This document shows positions 8,076 through 15,808 of a DNA stretch of 64,000 nucleotides, piece after piece. The notes under the pieces were generated by a model that was given only the letters and a program-made list of their open reading frames with translations, did no database searches and was not told where the DNA came from. Numbering within the stretch: position 1 is the first letter of the stretch; each line of letters opens with the position of its first letter. The stretch is from Streptococcus sp. S784/96/1 (GTDB lineage: Bacteria; Bacillota; Bacilli; Lactobacillales; Streptococcaceae). The DNA lies in contig NZ_CACVCC010000003.1 in the NCBI RefSeq assembly GCF_902729355.1, forward strand, positions 62,001 to 126,000, read 5' to 3'. The translations under genes and the position numbers were made by a program.

Positions 8076-9572
8076 TCATTTTATTATTTCTGCTAAATCT
8101 ATCATAGCCTGTTCAATCTTATGTTTTCCTTTTTGCATTACATGAAGATAGATTTTCTCTATCTCTTTACTATCCTCGGAATGTCCTACAAATTCTCGGA
8201 TAACGTTCAAACTAACTTTTTTATCTGCCATAACCGAAACAAAACTATGTCGGAACATATGAGGTACTATATGAATAGGTCTCCCAAAATCTACTAAATC
8301 ATCAATATCTGCATACGGTTTACCACTTTTCTTATTGTATTTTGCGGACTGACTAGAACCACCTCGCAGAAACATTGAGATTTCTGACTGATACAATGGA
8401 CTGCCTTGTTGATTCTTACCCTTGACATAAATTCGAGTAAAAATGTACCCCATATCCCTATAAGTAGGGTTGAACTTCGCTTGAAATCTATTTCTCTCAA
8501 TGTATTTCAATAAAATCTTTTCCACTTTAGGAGACATTGGAATCGTTCTAACACTCTCTTTGGTCTTTAGAATAGCCCTATATCGTTCCTTCTCATCGGT
8601 CAACCTTTGTTCTGCCATTTCTTTATCAGTCTTATTATGACTTGCTCGTTGCCAATGTACCTTGATAAGTTTATTCTTGAAATCTAAAATATCTTCATTC
8701 AATCCAAGGGCTTCGCTCGGTCTCATTCCTGTCAAATAGATTATTCTTAAAACATCAGCCACTAGTTCATTATTATGTCTCTTTGTCCACTTTTCAATAA
8801 TATCAAATACTTGATTAGCTTCATCAACTTCAAGATATTTTTCAGCTATATCTTCCCTAAGTTTTGCCTGCTCCTCTGCACTTGTAAGGGTCTTACGCTT
8901 GACCTTCTTGTTTAAAATAGGGTGTTGAGAAATTGTCAATTCTCCATGCTCTACCGCCCAATCAAATATCATCTTAAGATAAATGTGAATATTTTTTGAA
9001 ATTCCTTCAGTAGCATTATCAATAATACTTTGCATTTTTTCTTGCTCCATACAAAACTGCTTAAAACTCATGTTTTCATTGAAATTAGGAAAAATATGCT
9101 GATTATATACACTAACTCTACTATTCAAAGTATTCTTTGCAGGTTTAACCCTATTGACCCACCACTTAAATGCTAAACCGTATAATTCTTTATTTTCATC
9201 ATACGGTCTAGCTATGTCTTTTAGAAGTACAGTCTTACTAGGCTCGATTTCTTTCGGTTTCTCTCCAGTCAACTCTAATACAGTTTCATCAATCATTGTA
9301 TTCAATAACTTTGAAACTTTCGTAATCAGCTGACTATTCTTTATATCAGAGATAACTAGCTTATCTTGACCCTTGCTATCTTTTCCTGTCGGTGTTGCCT
9401 TAGTAGAATACCACCCTTTATTTTCCCCTCCTGTAAGATACTTATAGCGACTTTTTGTTATCAAGGGGTGAGTATACCTCATTGCAAATTTAACAAGTAC
9501 ATTACCTTTCTTAGAAGGGTCTGGTTTCCATTGATAGACCGTTAAAACTCGAGTAGTCTTACCTACTTTCAT
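8076..9572 (-). CDS. Tyrosine recombinase, integrase of IME 1
   Basis: Site-specific recombinase of 498 residues that would insert and excise the element at the rpmG 3' end. The C-terminal catalytic domain has the first Arg in LTGMRPSEALGL, the H-x-x-R box HMFRHSF, the following GHSE and the nucleophile Tyr in IYLHVM. An N-terminal arm-binding domain and a central SAM-like domain (about residues 120-220) precede it. It has a strong ribosome binding site (AAGGAGGGG). It differs in length and sequence from the integrase of IME 2, yet uses the same target. The probable excisionase gene lies 15 bp upstream. Confidence 0.92.
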   Translation of the reverse strand: MKVGKTTRVLTVYQWKPDPSKKGNVLVKFAMRYTHPLITKSRYKYLTGGENKGWYSTKATPTGKDSKGQDKLVISDIKNSQLITKVSKLLNTMIDETVLELTGEKPKEIEPSKTVLLKDIARPYDENKELYGLAFKWWVNRVKPAKNTLNSRVSVYNQHIFPNFNENMSFKQFCMEQEKMQSIIDNATEGISKNIHIYLKMIFDWAVEHGELTISQHPILNKKVKRKTLTSAEEQAKLREDIAEKYLEVDEANQVFDIIEKWTKRHNNELVADVLRIIYLTGMRPSEALGLNEDILDFKNKLIKVHWQRASHNKTDKEMAEQRLTDEKERYRAILKTKESVRTIPMSPKVEKILLKYIERNRFQAKFNPTYRDMGYIFTRIYVKGKNQQGSPLYQSEISMFLRGGSSQSAKYNKKSGKPYADIDDLVDFGRPIHIVPHMFRHSFVSVMADKKVSLNVIREFVGHSEDSKEIEKIYLHVMQKGKHKIEQAMIDLAEIIK

Positions 9573-9587
9573 TTTCCCCTCCTTGTG

Positions 9588-9836
9588 CTAAGCAATAACT
9601 GCCTCGTTTTCATGGAAAATTTTATAATCAAACCAATCTTTGAAAACTTCTGCATGGATAAAAACATTACCATGAGTCCCACAAATTCCAAAAGAATAGG
9701 GACTATTCCTCATTTGACGAATATAGTGATCCAAAGTCGGTAATTTCATACCCTTCCAGAGTTCATCTAAAAACTCCTTTTTTCGATACCAATTTTTGGT
9801 TAAATCATAATCTGACCTCGTTTTAATCTCTATCAT
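9588..9836 (-). CDS. Excisionase-like small protein of IME 1
   Basis: An 82-residue protein directly upstream of the integrase, the usual place for a recombination directionality factor. Residues about 25-80 (LWKGMKLPTLDHYIRQMRNS...) could form a winged-helix DNA-binding fold, but I see no exact family match. The ATG at 9836 (fourth codon of the longer frame) is chosen because AAAGGA lies about 8 bases ahead of it, whereas it abuts the ATG at 9845. The role as Xis is inferred from position and size. Confidence 0.6.
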   Translation of the reverse strand: MIEIKTRSDYDLTKNWYRKKEFLDELWKGMKLPTLDHYIRQMRNSPYSFGICGTHGNVFIHAEVFKDWFDYKIFHENEAVIA

Positions 9837-9864
9837 TGAAGACATTCCTTTCTTTTGTTATAAT
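9836..9864 (+). promoter_or_regulatory. Plus-strand promoter for a possible small RNA
   Basis: TTGAAG (9836-9841) and a perfect TATAAT (9859-9864) with 17-bp spacing, reading against the element's genes. A hairpin and T run end the unit 50 bp downstream. Confidence 0.5.
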
Positions 9865-9870
9865 CTAATT

Positions 9871-9914
9871 AGTTAATTTTTAGAGGCGACTTGTTTTTCA
9901 AGTCGTCTTTTTTT
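9871..9914 (+). ncRNA. Possible antisense small RNA in IME 1
   Basis: Predicted transcript of about 44 nt from the promoter at 9836-9864 to the terminator hairpin GGCGACTTG / CAAGTCGTC (9885-9907) and a run of seven T. It would be complementary to the end of the relaxase mRNA and the spacer before the excisionase-like gene. Expression is not shown by the sequence. Confidence 0.35.
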
Positions 9915-10914
9915 GTCCCCATAAGGGAGAATTATTCTGCTCTCGAATATATTGCTCTATATCCTTTTCATCATTATCAGTTAGCCTTGACAAGCCTTCT
10001 TTTAGTAGACCCTGAATGTAGTCCTCTGCCTTTTGAACATCATAGGCTTGATATTTTGCTGTATAGACTTTTGCCAATGTCTTCGCAACTTGTTTCTCTG
10101 TCCAAGCCTCTGACTGCCGTAATGTAGGCTTAGTTCTCTCAACGCTCAAAACAGTCTGTTTTTCGGTCTTTAGATAATCTAGCCACCACTTGACCTTTTT
10201 TCTTCTCCAACGATTAGTATCTGTCGCATTTGGTTTCACAAAACGATAGTGACCATTGATAGCTTCAAAATAGATAGATGACAGAGGACGCTTTAGAAAC
10301 AATTGCTCTGCAATAATATTCGCCTTATCCTGCCAACATCTAAGTTCTGCACGAATCCAAGAGGGATATTCTACAAGCTCTTGCTTGCTAAGTTGTTCCA
10401 TACGTTTATTGTAGATACACCATTGTTGATTACCTCTGGAACCTATAACAACCGTCTCGCCAACTCGTTCTCCATTTTCTAAGACAGATTTTTCATGATA
10501 CTCAAAATGCTTTGCTTTCGAGATACATAAACCTTTCTTGCAATAGTCATATACTCGCTGAACATCTAAACTACCGTCAAATATGTCGTGAGCAATATCT
10601 AAGCGAGTAAAATTAACCGAATACTGATACAACCGACCTATCAAAGCTATCCAATTATTTTCGTTACCGTCCAAAAATTCTTCGTATTGGCGACAGCCTT
10701 GCCCTTTTAATTCGATAAAAACCCCCATTGAAGGTCTATCCTCATTAAAGTACACTTTAATCTCAGAACAAGCATAATGTCGCTGGTACTTGTTTATTCC
10801 CCAATTATTTAATGTGAAATTTTCTAAAGGAATTAAAAGAATATCAGTTAAAACACTTTCTGGAGGAATATTTTTAACGGTTACTGCAAAATAATCAATT
10901 CTGACTGTATTCAT
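9898..10914 (-). CDS. MobT-type relaxase (Rep_trans family)
   Basis: A 338-residue protein related to rolling-circle replication initiators, as in Tn916 Orf20 and ICEBs1 NicK. It would nick the element at oriT and lead one strand into a conjugation channel. Visible family features are VNFTRLDIAHDIFDG with acidic metal ligands, the strand QWCIYNKRMEQ, and IRAELRCW with the active-site-region acidic residue. The gene follows the upstream ORF by four bases and shares its GGAG. The oriT-like repeat at 11489 lies upstream. Family assignment is good; activity is inference. Confidence 0.82.
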   Translation of the reverse strand: MNTVRIDYFAVTVKNIPPESVLTDILLIPLENFTLNNWGINKYQRHYACSEIKVYFNEDRPSMGVFIELKGQGCRQYEEFLDGNENNWIALIGRLYQYSVNFTRLDIAHDIFDGSLDVQRVYDYCKKGLCISKAKHFEYHEKSVLENGERVGETVVIGSRGNQQWCIYNKRMEQLSKQELVEYPSWIRAELRCWQDKANIIAEQLFLKRPLSSIYFEAINGHYRFVKPNATDTNRWRRKKVKWWLDYLKTEKQTVLSVERTKPTLRQSEAWTEKQVAKTLAKVYTAKYQAYDVQKAEDYIQGLLKEGLSRLTDNDEKDIEQYIREQNNSPLWGQKKTT

Positions 10915-10918
10915 AGGG

Positions 10919-11338
10919 TTATGCTCCTAGAATTTTAATGTCCTCACATACTAATTTAACACCTGCCCAGTTACTTCGTGCCATGTTCCAAGCTAAACGA
11001 ATTTTCGGCTTAACCAACTCAATCGGAACATTCAAAAGTGATTCATTTTGAGCGAGCGTAGCAATCTTATCTACATTACCTACAATTTCTAGGTTGATAG
11101 CTTTCAAATCATCAGTAGAAATCCCCATTTCAGTTAGTACCTTCACTTTGTCGGCATCAAGTGCAGTACAAACGATTTTTGTAATCTCTTCAGTCTTTAC
11201 TTTCTCACCGTTAATCTCATTATATTTGTTATTCAGTTTAGCAGATAGAATAACAATTTTTTTCGGCACTTCAAACTGTGTCATATCCAAATCAAGTTGC
11301 CCAATCTTAAGGGTAGTATCTGTCATATTGTAAGTCAT
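10919..11338 (-). CDS. Conserved mobilization-region protein of unknown function
   Basis: A 139-residue acidic protein lacking a signal or membrane segment. The N-terminus (TLKIGQLDLDMTQFEVPKKI) and the tail (RSNWAGVKLVCEDIKILG) resemble small proteins often encoded next to relaxase genes in ICEs and IMEs, but I cannot name the family with confidence. GGAG lies eight bases before the ATG. It is the first gene after the roughly 300-bp non-coding region and is cotranscribed with the relaxase, so an accessory role in DNA processing is likely. Confidence 0.6.
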   Translation of the reverse strand: MTYNMTDTTLKIGQLDLDMTQFEVPKKIVILSAKLNNKYNEINGEKVKTEEITKIVCTALDADKVKVLTEMGISTDDLKAINLEIVGNVDKIATLAQNESLLNVPIELVKPKIRLAWNMARSNWAGVKLVCEDIKILGA

Positions 11339-11340
11339 AA

Positions 11341-11634
11341 TAATTACTCCATTTTCTATTCAAAAAGTCGTATCCTACACAAAAAGTGACTCAATCCCTT
11401 CTCCCACAAGGGTTTCAATGACTTCGGCATAACCAACAAGCCGTAACCCCTTACGTATCAAGGGTTTAGAGTACATTTCATGTATGTGTGCACCCCCTAT
11501 TAGTACTGGGGGCATTTTTCTGACCTCCTGCAAAGCAGTCGGTGGGCTCTTTCTCCCTAGCGAAAAGAGGAACGCTCCGCTCGATTTTGCCCTCTAGGCA
11601 ATCGTCCCTATTTCTCTAGGGAAAAAGACCGCCA
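11341..11634. promoter_or_regulatory. Non-coding mobilization region with oriT-like repeat, IME 1
   Basis: This 294-bp gene-free stretch, between tcpA and the relaxase operon, is more GC-rich than its flanks and full of short inverted repeats. The clearest is CCCCC-N10-GGGGG at 11493-11512 (CACCCCCTATTAGTACTGGG). A C-run/G-run inverted repeat around a short spacer is the form seen at MobT-type oriT sites, so this is the best oriT candidate. A second stem, CCCTAG/CTAGGG, lies near 11564-11622. Confidence 0.5.
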
Positions 11635-12999
11635 TTAGTAGTTTGGCAGTATATTTCTAACTACCTGTAAAAATTGTTGTTTAGTTTTAACATCAACGAA
11701 CGGAACGATTGTTATTACTGGTTCAACTGAACCTATACCGTCAGCATAAAAAAGCGCTTCTCCTTTTCTATCTGATATAGTAGGTACGCTTTCAAGTTCA
11801 CACATACTAAAAGCCATTTTTAATCGGTCATTACCCGGATTTCCAAGGTATAAAATTGCCGAAATTTGATTTCTTAGCTCTACATTTATATTTTCGGAAT
11901 TAGGGTCTTGAGTTGACAGAACTAAGTGGCACCCCGCCTGCCTCCCCTTACGAGCAATTAAGCCTAAGTTTTGGAGAATTTCATTCCACAGCTCTTTGCC
12001 CTGTTTACTAGAACCACAGCTATCACGAATGGAAGCAAGCTCATCAACAAATAAAAAATTGGGGGTCATTCCTAAATCATAAGCATCTGCATTTAGCGTG
12101 CTGTTTCGCTCAATAATTTCAAAACGTTCCCCCATAATCTGAACAAATTCTCTTGATAATTTTGCTAACATTTGAGGCGAAGAGCCTACTGCTATTTGCT
12201 CCCCTAATTCTTCTTGAAGAAGTTTACCAAGGGCAAATAAATCAGCTCCCTTACCATCAACAATTCCCAAATAAGTATTGTCAGTAGTGCCACAACCTTT
12301 AGCTAGTGCATTAAATAAGTACCATTGTAGAGCTATTGTCTTCCCTGTTCCAGTTCGACCGTAAATCCCGAGATTAGTATTTGATTTTAGACTAAATTGC
12401 TGAGTATTTGATAGCTTGATTATTGGACTAGGATTATCTTCAAAAAATTCTTTAGTCAATGTATGGCTATTGAAAATATACTGTTCAATTTCTTCTATGT
12501 GACCGAGTTTAAAAATAACATAATCAGGGAATTCTTGTTTTGATATTAGAGGCAGTCCTAATGTTGGTATAAGATACTCGTCTAGGTTTTTAAGAAGTTT
12601 TAGAAATTTATTACCAAAAAGTGGAACTGTAATAATTAGATTATTATCAGACGTAATATCAAAATGTAATGTAGCACTGCTAATAACTACATTGTTTTCT
12701 TCAACATACAAATTCAAGCTAACCAACATATCAAATAGAGATTCTCTAACATACAATATATTTTTAATTTTTGATATAAAAACAGACTTAAAAAATTTTT
12801 CAATAGAACAAATTATTCCAATAAATATCAAAGAAAGCACTGATTTAACAGGGATTGAGTATGGAGAAAACAAAGTATTTATCAATAAAATACCGAGAAA
12901 AAATTCCATTCCAACTCTGATACAAGAAATTCTTCGAGAAGTTATGATGTAAGGGTTAAACTTTACCCGTACCGTTTGATTCAGCTTGATTATCTTCAT
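11635..12999 (-). CDS. TcpA-type coupling ATPase (FtsK/HerA family), IME 1
   Basis: A 454-residue DNA-translocating ATPase that would link the relaxase-DNA complex to a conjugation pore. Two or three N-terminal membrane segments (GMEFFLGILLINTLF, VLSLIFIGIICSI) precede the motor. Walker A is GRTGTGKT at about residue 230, Walker B is NFLFVDELASI at about residue 318, and HLVLSTQDP follows. The ATG at 12999 is preferred over the upstream frame start because GGGAGGGG lies five bases ahead. It overlaps the upstream small membrane protein by 44 bp. A self-encoded coupling protein suggests the element chooses its own relaxase partner while borrowing the channel. Confidence 0.85.
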   Translation of the reverse strand: MKIIKLNQTVRVKFNPYIITSRRISCIRVGMEFFLGILLINTLFSPYSIPVKSVLSLIFIGIICSIEKFFKSVFISKIKNILYVRESLFDMLVSLNLYVEENNVVISSATLHFDITSDNNLIITVPLFGNKFLKLLKNLDEYLIPTLGLPLISKQEFPDYVIFKLGHIEEIEQYIFNSHTLTKEFFEDNPSPIIKLSNTQQFSLKSNTNLGIYGRTGTGKTIALQWYLFNALAKGCGTTDNTYLGIVDGKGADLFALGKLLQEELGEQIAVGSSPQMLAKLSREFVQIMGERFEIIERNSTLNADAYDLGMTPNFLFVDELASIRDSCGSSKQGKELWNEILQNLGLIARKGRQAGCHLVLSTQDPNSENINVELRNQISAILYLGNPGNDRLKMAFSMCELESVPTISDRKGEALFYADGIGSVEPVITIVPFVDVKTKQQFLQVVRNILPNY

Positions 13000-13192
13000 T
13001 ATCCCCTCCCTTATCATTTTCAACTGATAGATAATCTAATAATATCAATAGGAGTGGTATGACTAAAAATCCTCCTGATAAAAATAAGGTATCGAACCAT
13101 GGAGACATCTCGCCCTTCATCTGGAATATAATATACAAGCAAAGAATTAGAGCAGGATAAGTGATGTTGAACATAAACTTATAAATTTTCAT
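12956..13192 (-). CDS. Small two-helix membrane protein
   Basis: A 78-residue protein with two hydrophobic helices (ITYPALILCLYIIFQ and FLVIPLLLILLDYLSV) and a polar, acidic tail ending in TGKV. It sits just upstream of and overlaps tcpA. Small membrane proteins in this place are common in ICEs and IMEs and may assist the coupling protein at the membrane. I do not recognise a named family. GAAAGG precedes the ATG. Confidence 0.6.
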   Translation of the reverse strand: MKIYKFMFNITYPALILCLYIIFQMKGEMSPWFDTLFLSGGFLVIPLLLILLDYLSVENDKGGDNEDNQAESNGTGKV

Positions 13193-13251
13193 AATAATAA
13201 TTTCCTTTCATAAAACCAACGGGGGAGGAGTTAGCTCCCCTTATATCATCA

Positions 13252-13572
13252 CTAAGCTTCAATTATTGAGGTGTAAAAAGAAGTTTCCCTGTAGCCTTGG
13301 TAAATCTCTTTGTTCATCAAGCTAATCCTAGATTCATCAGAAATACGGTGTTTTTGACGATTAAGAATAATGATGTTTTCTGCTAACTTCTTCATAGTTG
13401 GCTCATAGATTACCCCCTCAATTGGCAAATTTTTCTTTAGGAACTCTCGAGAGTCATTATCCAATATAAAAGATACTGAATTATCTGAATTAAAGCCTTG
13501 TACTCGTTTAATTCCATTGATATTTGGCATTTCCATTCCTTCGCTAAGGAAAATATCTTTAAATGTTTTCAT
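13252..13572 (-). CDS. Unknown 106-aa protein of IME 1
   Basis: A soluble 106-residue protein, MKTFKDIFLSEGMEMPNING at the start, with a charged middle. No motif is recognised. Its ATG overlaps the stop of a 26-codon upstream ORF as ATGA, which suggests translational coupling. It lies between the regulator and the transfer genes; the position matches that of DUF961-type proteins in related elements, but the sequence does not let me assign that. Confidence 0.55.
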   Translation of the reverse strand: MKTFKDIFLSEGMEMPNINGIKRVQGFNSDNSVSFILDNDSREFLKKNLPIEGVIYEPTMKKLAENIIILNRQKHRISDESRISLMNKEIYQGYRETSFYTSIIEA

Positions 13573-13649
13573 CTATTTATTTCTCCATTTTTTAATTTGT
13601 TGTTATAATCAATATATTTAATAAGTAAAGGCGAAGCTCTTGCTTTCAT
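13569..13649 (-). CDS. 26-aa small ORF coupled to the 106-aa gene
   Basis: A short frame, MKARASPLLIKYIDYNNKLK and six more residues, preceded by an excellent AGGAGG six bases before the ATG. Its stop overlaps the next start as ATGA. It has no known relative I can name. It may be a real small protein or a coupling leader that sets translation of the next gene. Confidence 0.45.
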   Translation of the reverse strand: MKARASPLLIKYIDYNNKLKNGEINR

Positions 13650-13676
13650 TTTTTACCTCCTACTCGTTTCTTTGTG

Positions 13677-13730
13677 TAACACTCTATAGAACTTTTGTTC
13701 TAAAAAATATAGTGTATAACACCATGGAAC
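13677..13730 (-). promoter_or_regulatory. Repeated operator-like motifs upstream of the transfer operon
   Basis: TAACACTCTATAGAAC (13677-13692) and TAACACCATGGAAC (13717-13730) share TAACAC and GAAC. A related sequence, TCACATGGAA, lies at the promoter near 14317-14326. These may be binding sites for the regulator encoded at 13767. Confidence 0.35.
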
Positions 13731-13766
13731 TTAGTTAATAAATAATAAAGATGAAAACCATCCTTA

Positions 13767-14273
13767 TTATTTATTAATTCGTTTTGCCTTAAACAATTCA
13801 ATTTCTTCTATCTTCGAACGATAATAAAGATATATAAAAATCTTGATGACGTAATTCAAGTTGACCACCCTCTGCATAGAGTCTGGTTTTAATTTATACC
13901 TATAATCCTCTAAACCTTGTAACACATCACTAAACAGATAGAATCTCGGAGTAATCGTCCCGACTTCCTGCGAATAATCTACTTTCTGGCTTGCTATTTC
14001 TGCAAAGACTTGAGACCACTCAATCTCTTTTCTATCATCTTTCTCTTTTACAAAATAATATGCCGCCTCCAAGATACTTCCACTTGAAACCATGATAGAT
14101 AAAGTTGGAGAATATCCCTGAGAAAAATCTTCATATTCTTTCAATATTGCCTCATACTTATCTATTAAAAAATTCTTTTCACTTTTTAGTTGCTCTTCCT
14201 TTAAGAAAATAAGTTCATTTAGCCAATATTTTGTTTCATGAGCAACTCGAACTGTTTTATACTCTCTACTCAT
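13767..14273 (-). CDS. Putative DNA-binding regulator of IME 1
   Basis: A 168-residue protein. The N-terminus, EYKTVRVAHETKYWLNELIF, has the strand-then-helix pattern of ribbon-helix-helix proteins. A Lys/Glu-rich helical stretch (about residues 25-55, coiled-coil-like) follows, and the C-terminal half is helical with many aromatic residues. It is the first gene of the minus-strand block, next to its own promoter, so it is a plausible element regulator. The family call is tentative; no catalytic motif is seen. Confidence 0.5.
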   Translation of the reverse strand: MSREYKTVRVAHETKYWLNELIFLKEEQLKSEKNFLIDKYEAILKEYEDFSQGYSPTLSIMVSSGSILEAAYYFVKEKDDRKEIEWSQVFAEIASQKVDYSQEVGTITPRFYLFSDVLQGLEDYRYKLKPDSMQRVVNLNYVIKIFIYLYYRSKIEEIELFKAKRINK

Positions 14274-14310
14274 TTTCTCTCCTTCTTGTTCTATTGTATC
14301 TTACACTATA

Positions 14311-14339
14311 ATTCTATCACATGGAATATATAAATGCAA
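14311..14339 (-). promoter_or_regulatory. Promoter of the first IME 1 operon
   Basis: On the minus strand, TTGCAT (14339-14334) and TAGAAT (14316-14311) are 17 bp apart, upstream of the putative regulator gene. Confidence 0.6.
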
Positions 14340-14359
14340 GAAAAAGTTAAAATTTTTTA

Positions 14360-14380
14360 TAACTGATTTCTAACTGATTA
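14360..14380 (+). repeat. IME 1 arm-type integrase repeat, right
   Basis: A 21-mer with two TAACTGA copies, matching 6691-6711 at 19 of 21 positions in the same orientation. It marks the right end of IME 1. Confidence 0.6.
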
Positions 14381-14490
14381 AACTTCAAGTAATCTACAAT
14401 TTACTATATATCACTCACTTTCTATCCGAAATAAAGCCTGTCAGATAAAGCTTTCTAAGTATCATAATACTTCATTAAAATAACATTTTC

Positions 14491-14508
14491 TTTACTGAGG
14501 TGAAGTAA
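14491..14508 (+). repeat. att2: junction of the two IMEs
   Basis: TTTACTGAGGTGAAGTAA, 16 of 18 identical to the rpmG end. It is the right end of IME 1 and the left end of IME 2. Confidence 0.8.
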
Positions 14509-14602
14509 GGGTTTCAGTACACGTCAATAGACGTCAAAATATTGATTTTAAGCGATTTTTGATTTTTTGAAACTCATTATATCGCACTACAAATCAATAA
14601 AA

Positions 14603-14626
14603 ACTCTACCTTTTACTCTACCTTTT
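14603..14626 (+). repeat. IME 2 arm-type integrase repeat, left
   Basis: Two tandem copies of ACTCTACCTTTT. The 24-mer matches 22595-22618, just after the integrase stop, at 22 of 24 positions and in the same orientation. Confidence 0.65.
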
Positions 14627-14658
14627 TTAGATAAATATATCATCTGGATATTGAAGTT

Positions 14659-14693
14659 AAGCCCTGCTATCATTTCGATGGCAGGGCTTTTTA
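14659..14693 (+). terminator. Intrinsic terminator at the left end of IME 2
   Basis: AAGCCCTGC / GCAGGGCTT hairpin with a short T run on the plus strand, lying ahead of the cad promoter and likely to insulate it. Confidence 0.6.
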
Positions 14694-14739
14694 ATATTTG
14701 GTACACTAACTTCTTATCTATATTTTGGTGGATTTTAAG

Positions 14740-14790
14740 TTGACATCTACAAAGTTTAATGTTAGAATACATTCAAAAATATATTTGAAT
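14740..14790 (+). promoter_or_regulatory. cad promoter with CadX/CadC-type operator
   Basis: TTGACA (14740-14745) and TAGAAT (14763-14768) are 17 bp apart. The inverted repeat ATTCAAAAATATATTTGAAT (14771-14790) covers the predicted start site and resembles the ArsR-family operator of cad operons, so CadX should repress until cadmium or zinc binds. Confidence 0.7.
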
Positions 14791-14800
14791 GAGGTGTTTT

Positions 14801-15415
14801 ATGATTCAAAATATTGTTACTTCAATAATCCTGTATTCTGGGACAGCCGTAGACTTACTTATTATCCTAATGTTATTTTTTGCCAAAAGAAAAAGCAGAA
14901 AAGACATCATTAACATCTATTTAGGACAATTTCTAGGCTCTGTTAGTCTAATATTGCTAAGTTTGCTTTTTGCATTTGTCTTAAATTATATTCCTAGTAA
15001 AGAGATTTTAGGTTTACTCGGTTTGATTCCAATTTTCCTAGGCCTCAAAGTTTTGCTTTTAGGAGATTCTGATGGAGAAGCTATTGCAAAAGATGGTTTG
15101 CGAAAAGACAATAAAAACCTGATTTTTCTAGTCGCTATGATTACTTTTGCAAGTTGTGGCGCTGACAATATTGGTGTCTTTGTCCCATATTTTACCACCT
15201 TAAATTTAGCGAATTTGATAGTGACTTTACTTACTTTTCTAGTCATGATTTATCTCTTGGTTTTTTCTGCCCAAAAATTGGCACAAGTCCCTTCTGTTGG
15301 AGAAACTTTGGAAAAATATAGCAGATGGTTTATTGCCGTTGTCTATTTAGGATTGGGGATGTATATCCTGATTGAAAACAACAGCTTTGACATGCTATGG
15401 GCTGTGTTAGGCTAG
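14801..15415 (+). CDS. cadD: CadD-type cadmium resistance membrane transporter
   Basis: Integral membrane protein of 204 residues with five or six hydrophobic segments, for example TSIILYSGTAVDLLIILMLF, PIFLGLKVLLLG and WFIAVVYLGLGMYIL. The CadD family lowers cadmium uptake or exports it. The short motif ASCGADNIGVFVPYF is typical of the family. The start at 14801 is preferred to 14789 because GAGGTG lies just ahead. It is followed after 11 bp by cadX and controlled by the operator upstream. It is a cargo gene of IME 2. Confidence 0.85.
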   Translation: MIQNIVTSIILYSGTAVDLLIILMLFFAKRKSRKDIINIYLGQFLGSVSLILLSLLFAFVLNYIPSKEILGLLGLIPIFLGLKVLLLGDSDGEAIAKDGLRKDNKNLIFLVAMITFASCGADNIGVFVPYFTTLNLANLIVTLLTFLVMIYLLVFSAQKLAQVPSVGETLEKYSRWFIAVVYLGLGMYILIENNSFDMLWAVLG

Positions 15416-15426
15416 GAGAAAAAATT

Positions 15427-15765
15427 ATGAAAAAAGATAGTATCTGTCAAGTGGATGTTATTAATCAACAAAATGTTACAACCGCAACGAACTACCTTGA
15501 AAAGGAAAAAGTCCAAAAATCACTTCGCATTTTATCAAAATTTACCGATAATAAACAGATAAATATCATCTTTTATCTCCTTGCTGTTGAAGAACTCTGT
15601 GTCTGCGATATAGCCTGTTTACTAAATCTCAGTATGGCATCTGCCTCCCACCATCTTCGTAAACTAGCCAATCAAAACATCTTGGACACTAGAAGAGAGG
15701 GGAAAATTATATATTATTTTATAAAAGATGAGGAAATCAGAGATTTTTTTAATCAACTAGGATAA
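15427..15765 (+). CDS. cadX: CadX/CadC-like ArsR-family metal-responsive repressor
   Basis: A 112-residue winged-helix repressor. The helix ELCVCDIACLLNLSMASASH carries the CVC metal-sensing pair of the CadC/SmtB group followed by the recognition helix, and the wing REGKIIYYFIK follows. An N-terminal cysteine (SICQVDV) could complete the metal site. It binds the palindrome ahead of cadD in the family model and leaves DNA on binding Cd or Zn. AGGAG precedes the ATG at 15427. It is cotranscribed with cadD. Confidence 0.85.
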   Translation: MKKDSICQVDVINQQNVTTATNYLEKEKVQKSLRILSKFTDNKQINIIFYLLAVEELCVCDIACLLNLSMASASHHLRKLANQNILDTRREGKIIYYFIKDEEIRDFFNQLG

Positions 15766-15808
15766 CAACTATTTTTACTACTTTTCCATGTTTATAGAGG
15801 GCTTATCT

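Larger units (their letters stand above)
6609..14508. mobile_element. IME 1: MobT-type integrative mobilizable element
   Basis: About 7.9 kb between att1 and att2. All genes run on the minus strand: an RHH-like regulator, two small proteins, a membrane protein, TcpA, an unknown protein, a MobT relaxase, an excisionase-like protein, a tyrosine integrase and one unknown cargo gene. There are no type IV secretion genes apart from the coupling-type ATPase, so it would need a helper conjugative element. Matching 21-bp arm repeats lie just inside both ends (6691 and 14360). Confidence 0.8.

Noticed and set aside
14587..14772. 61-aa minus-strand ORF at the IME junction
   Set aside because: It spans arm repeats, a terminator and the cad promoter; no ribosome site.
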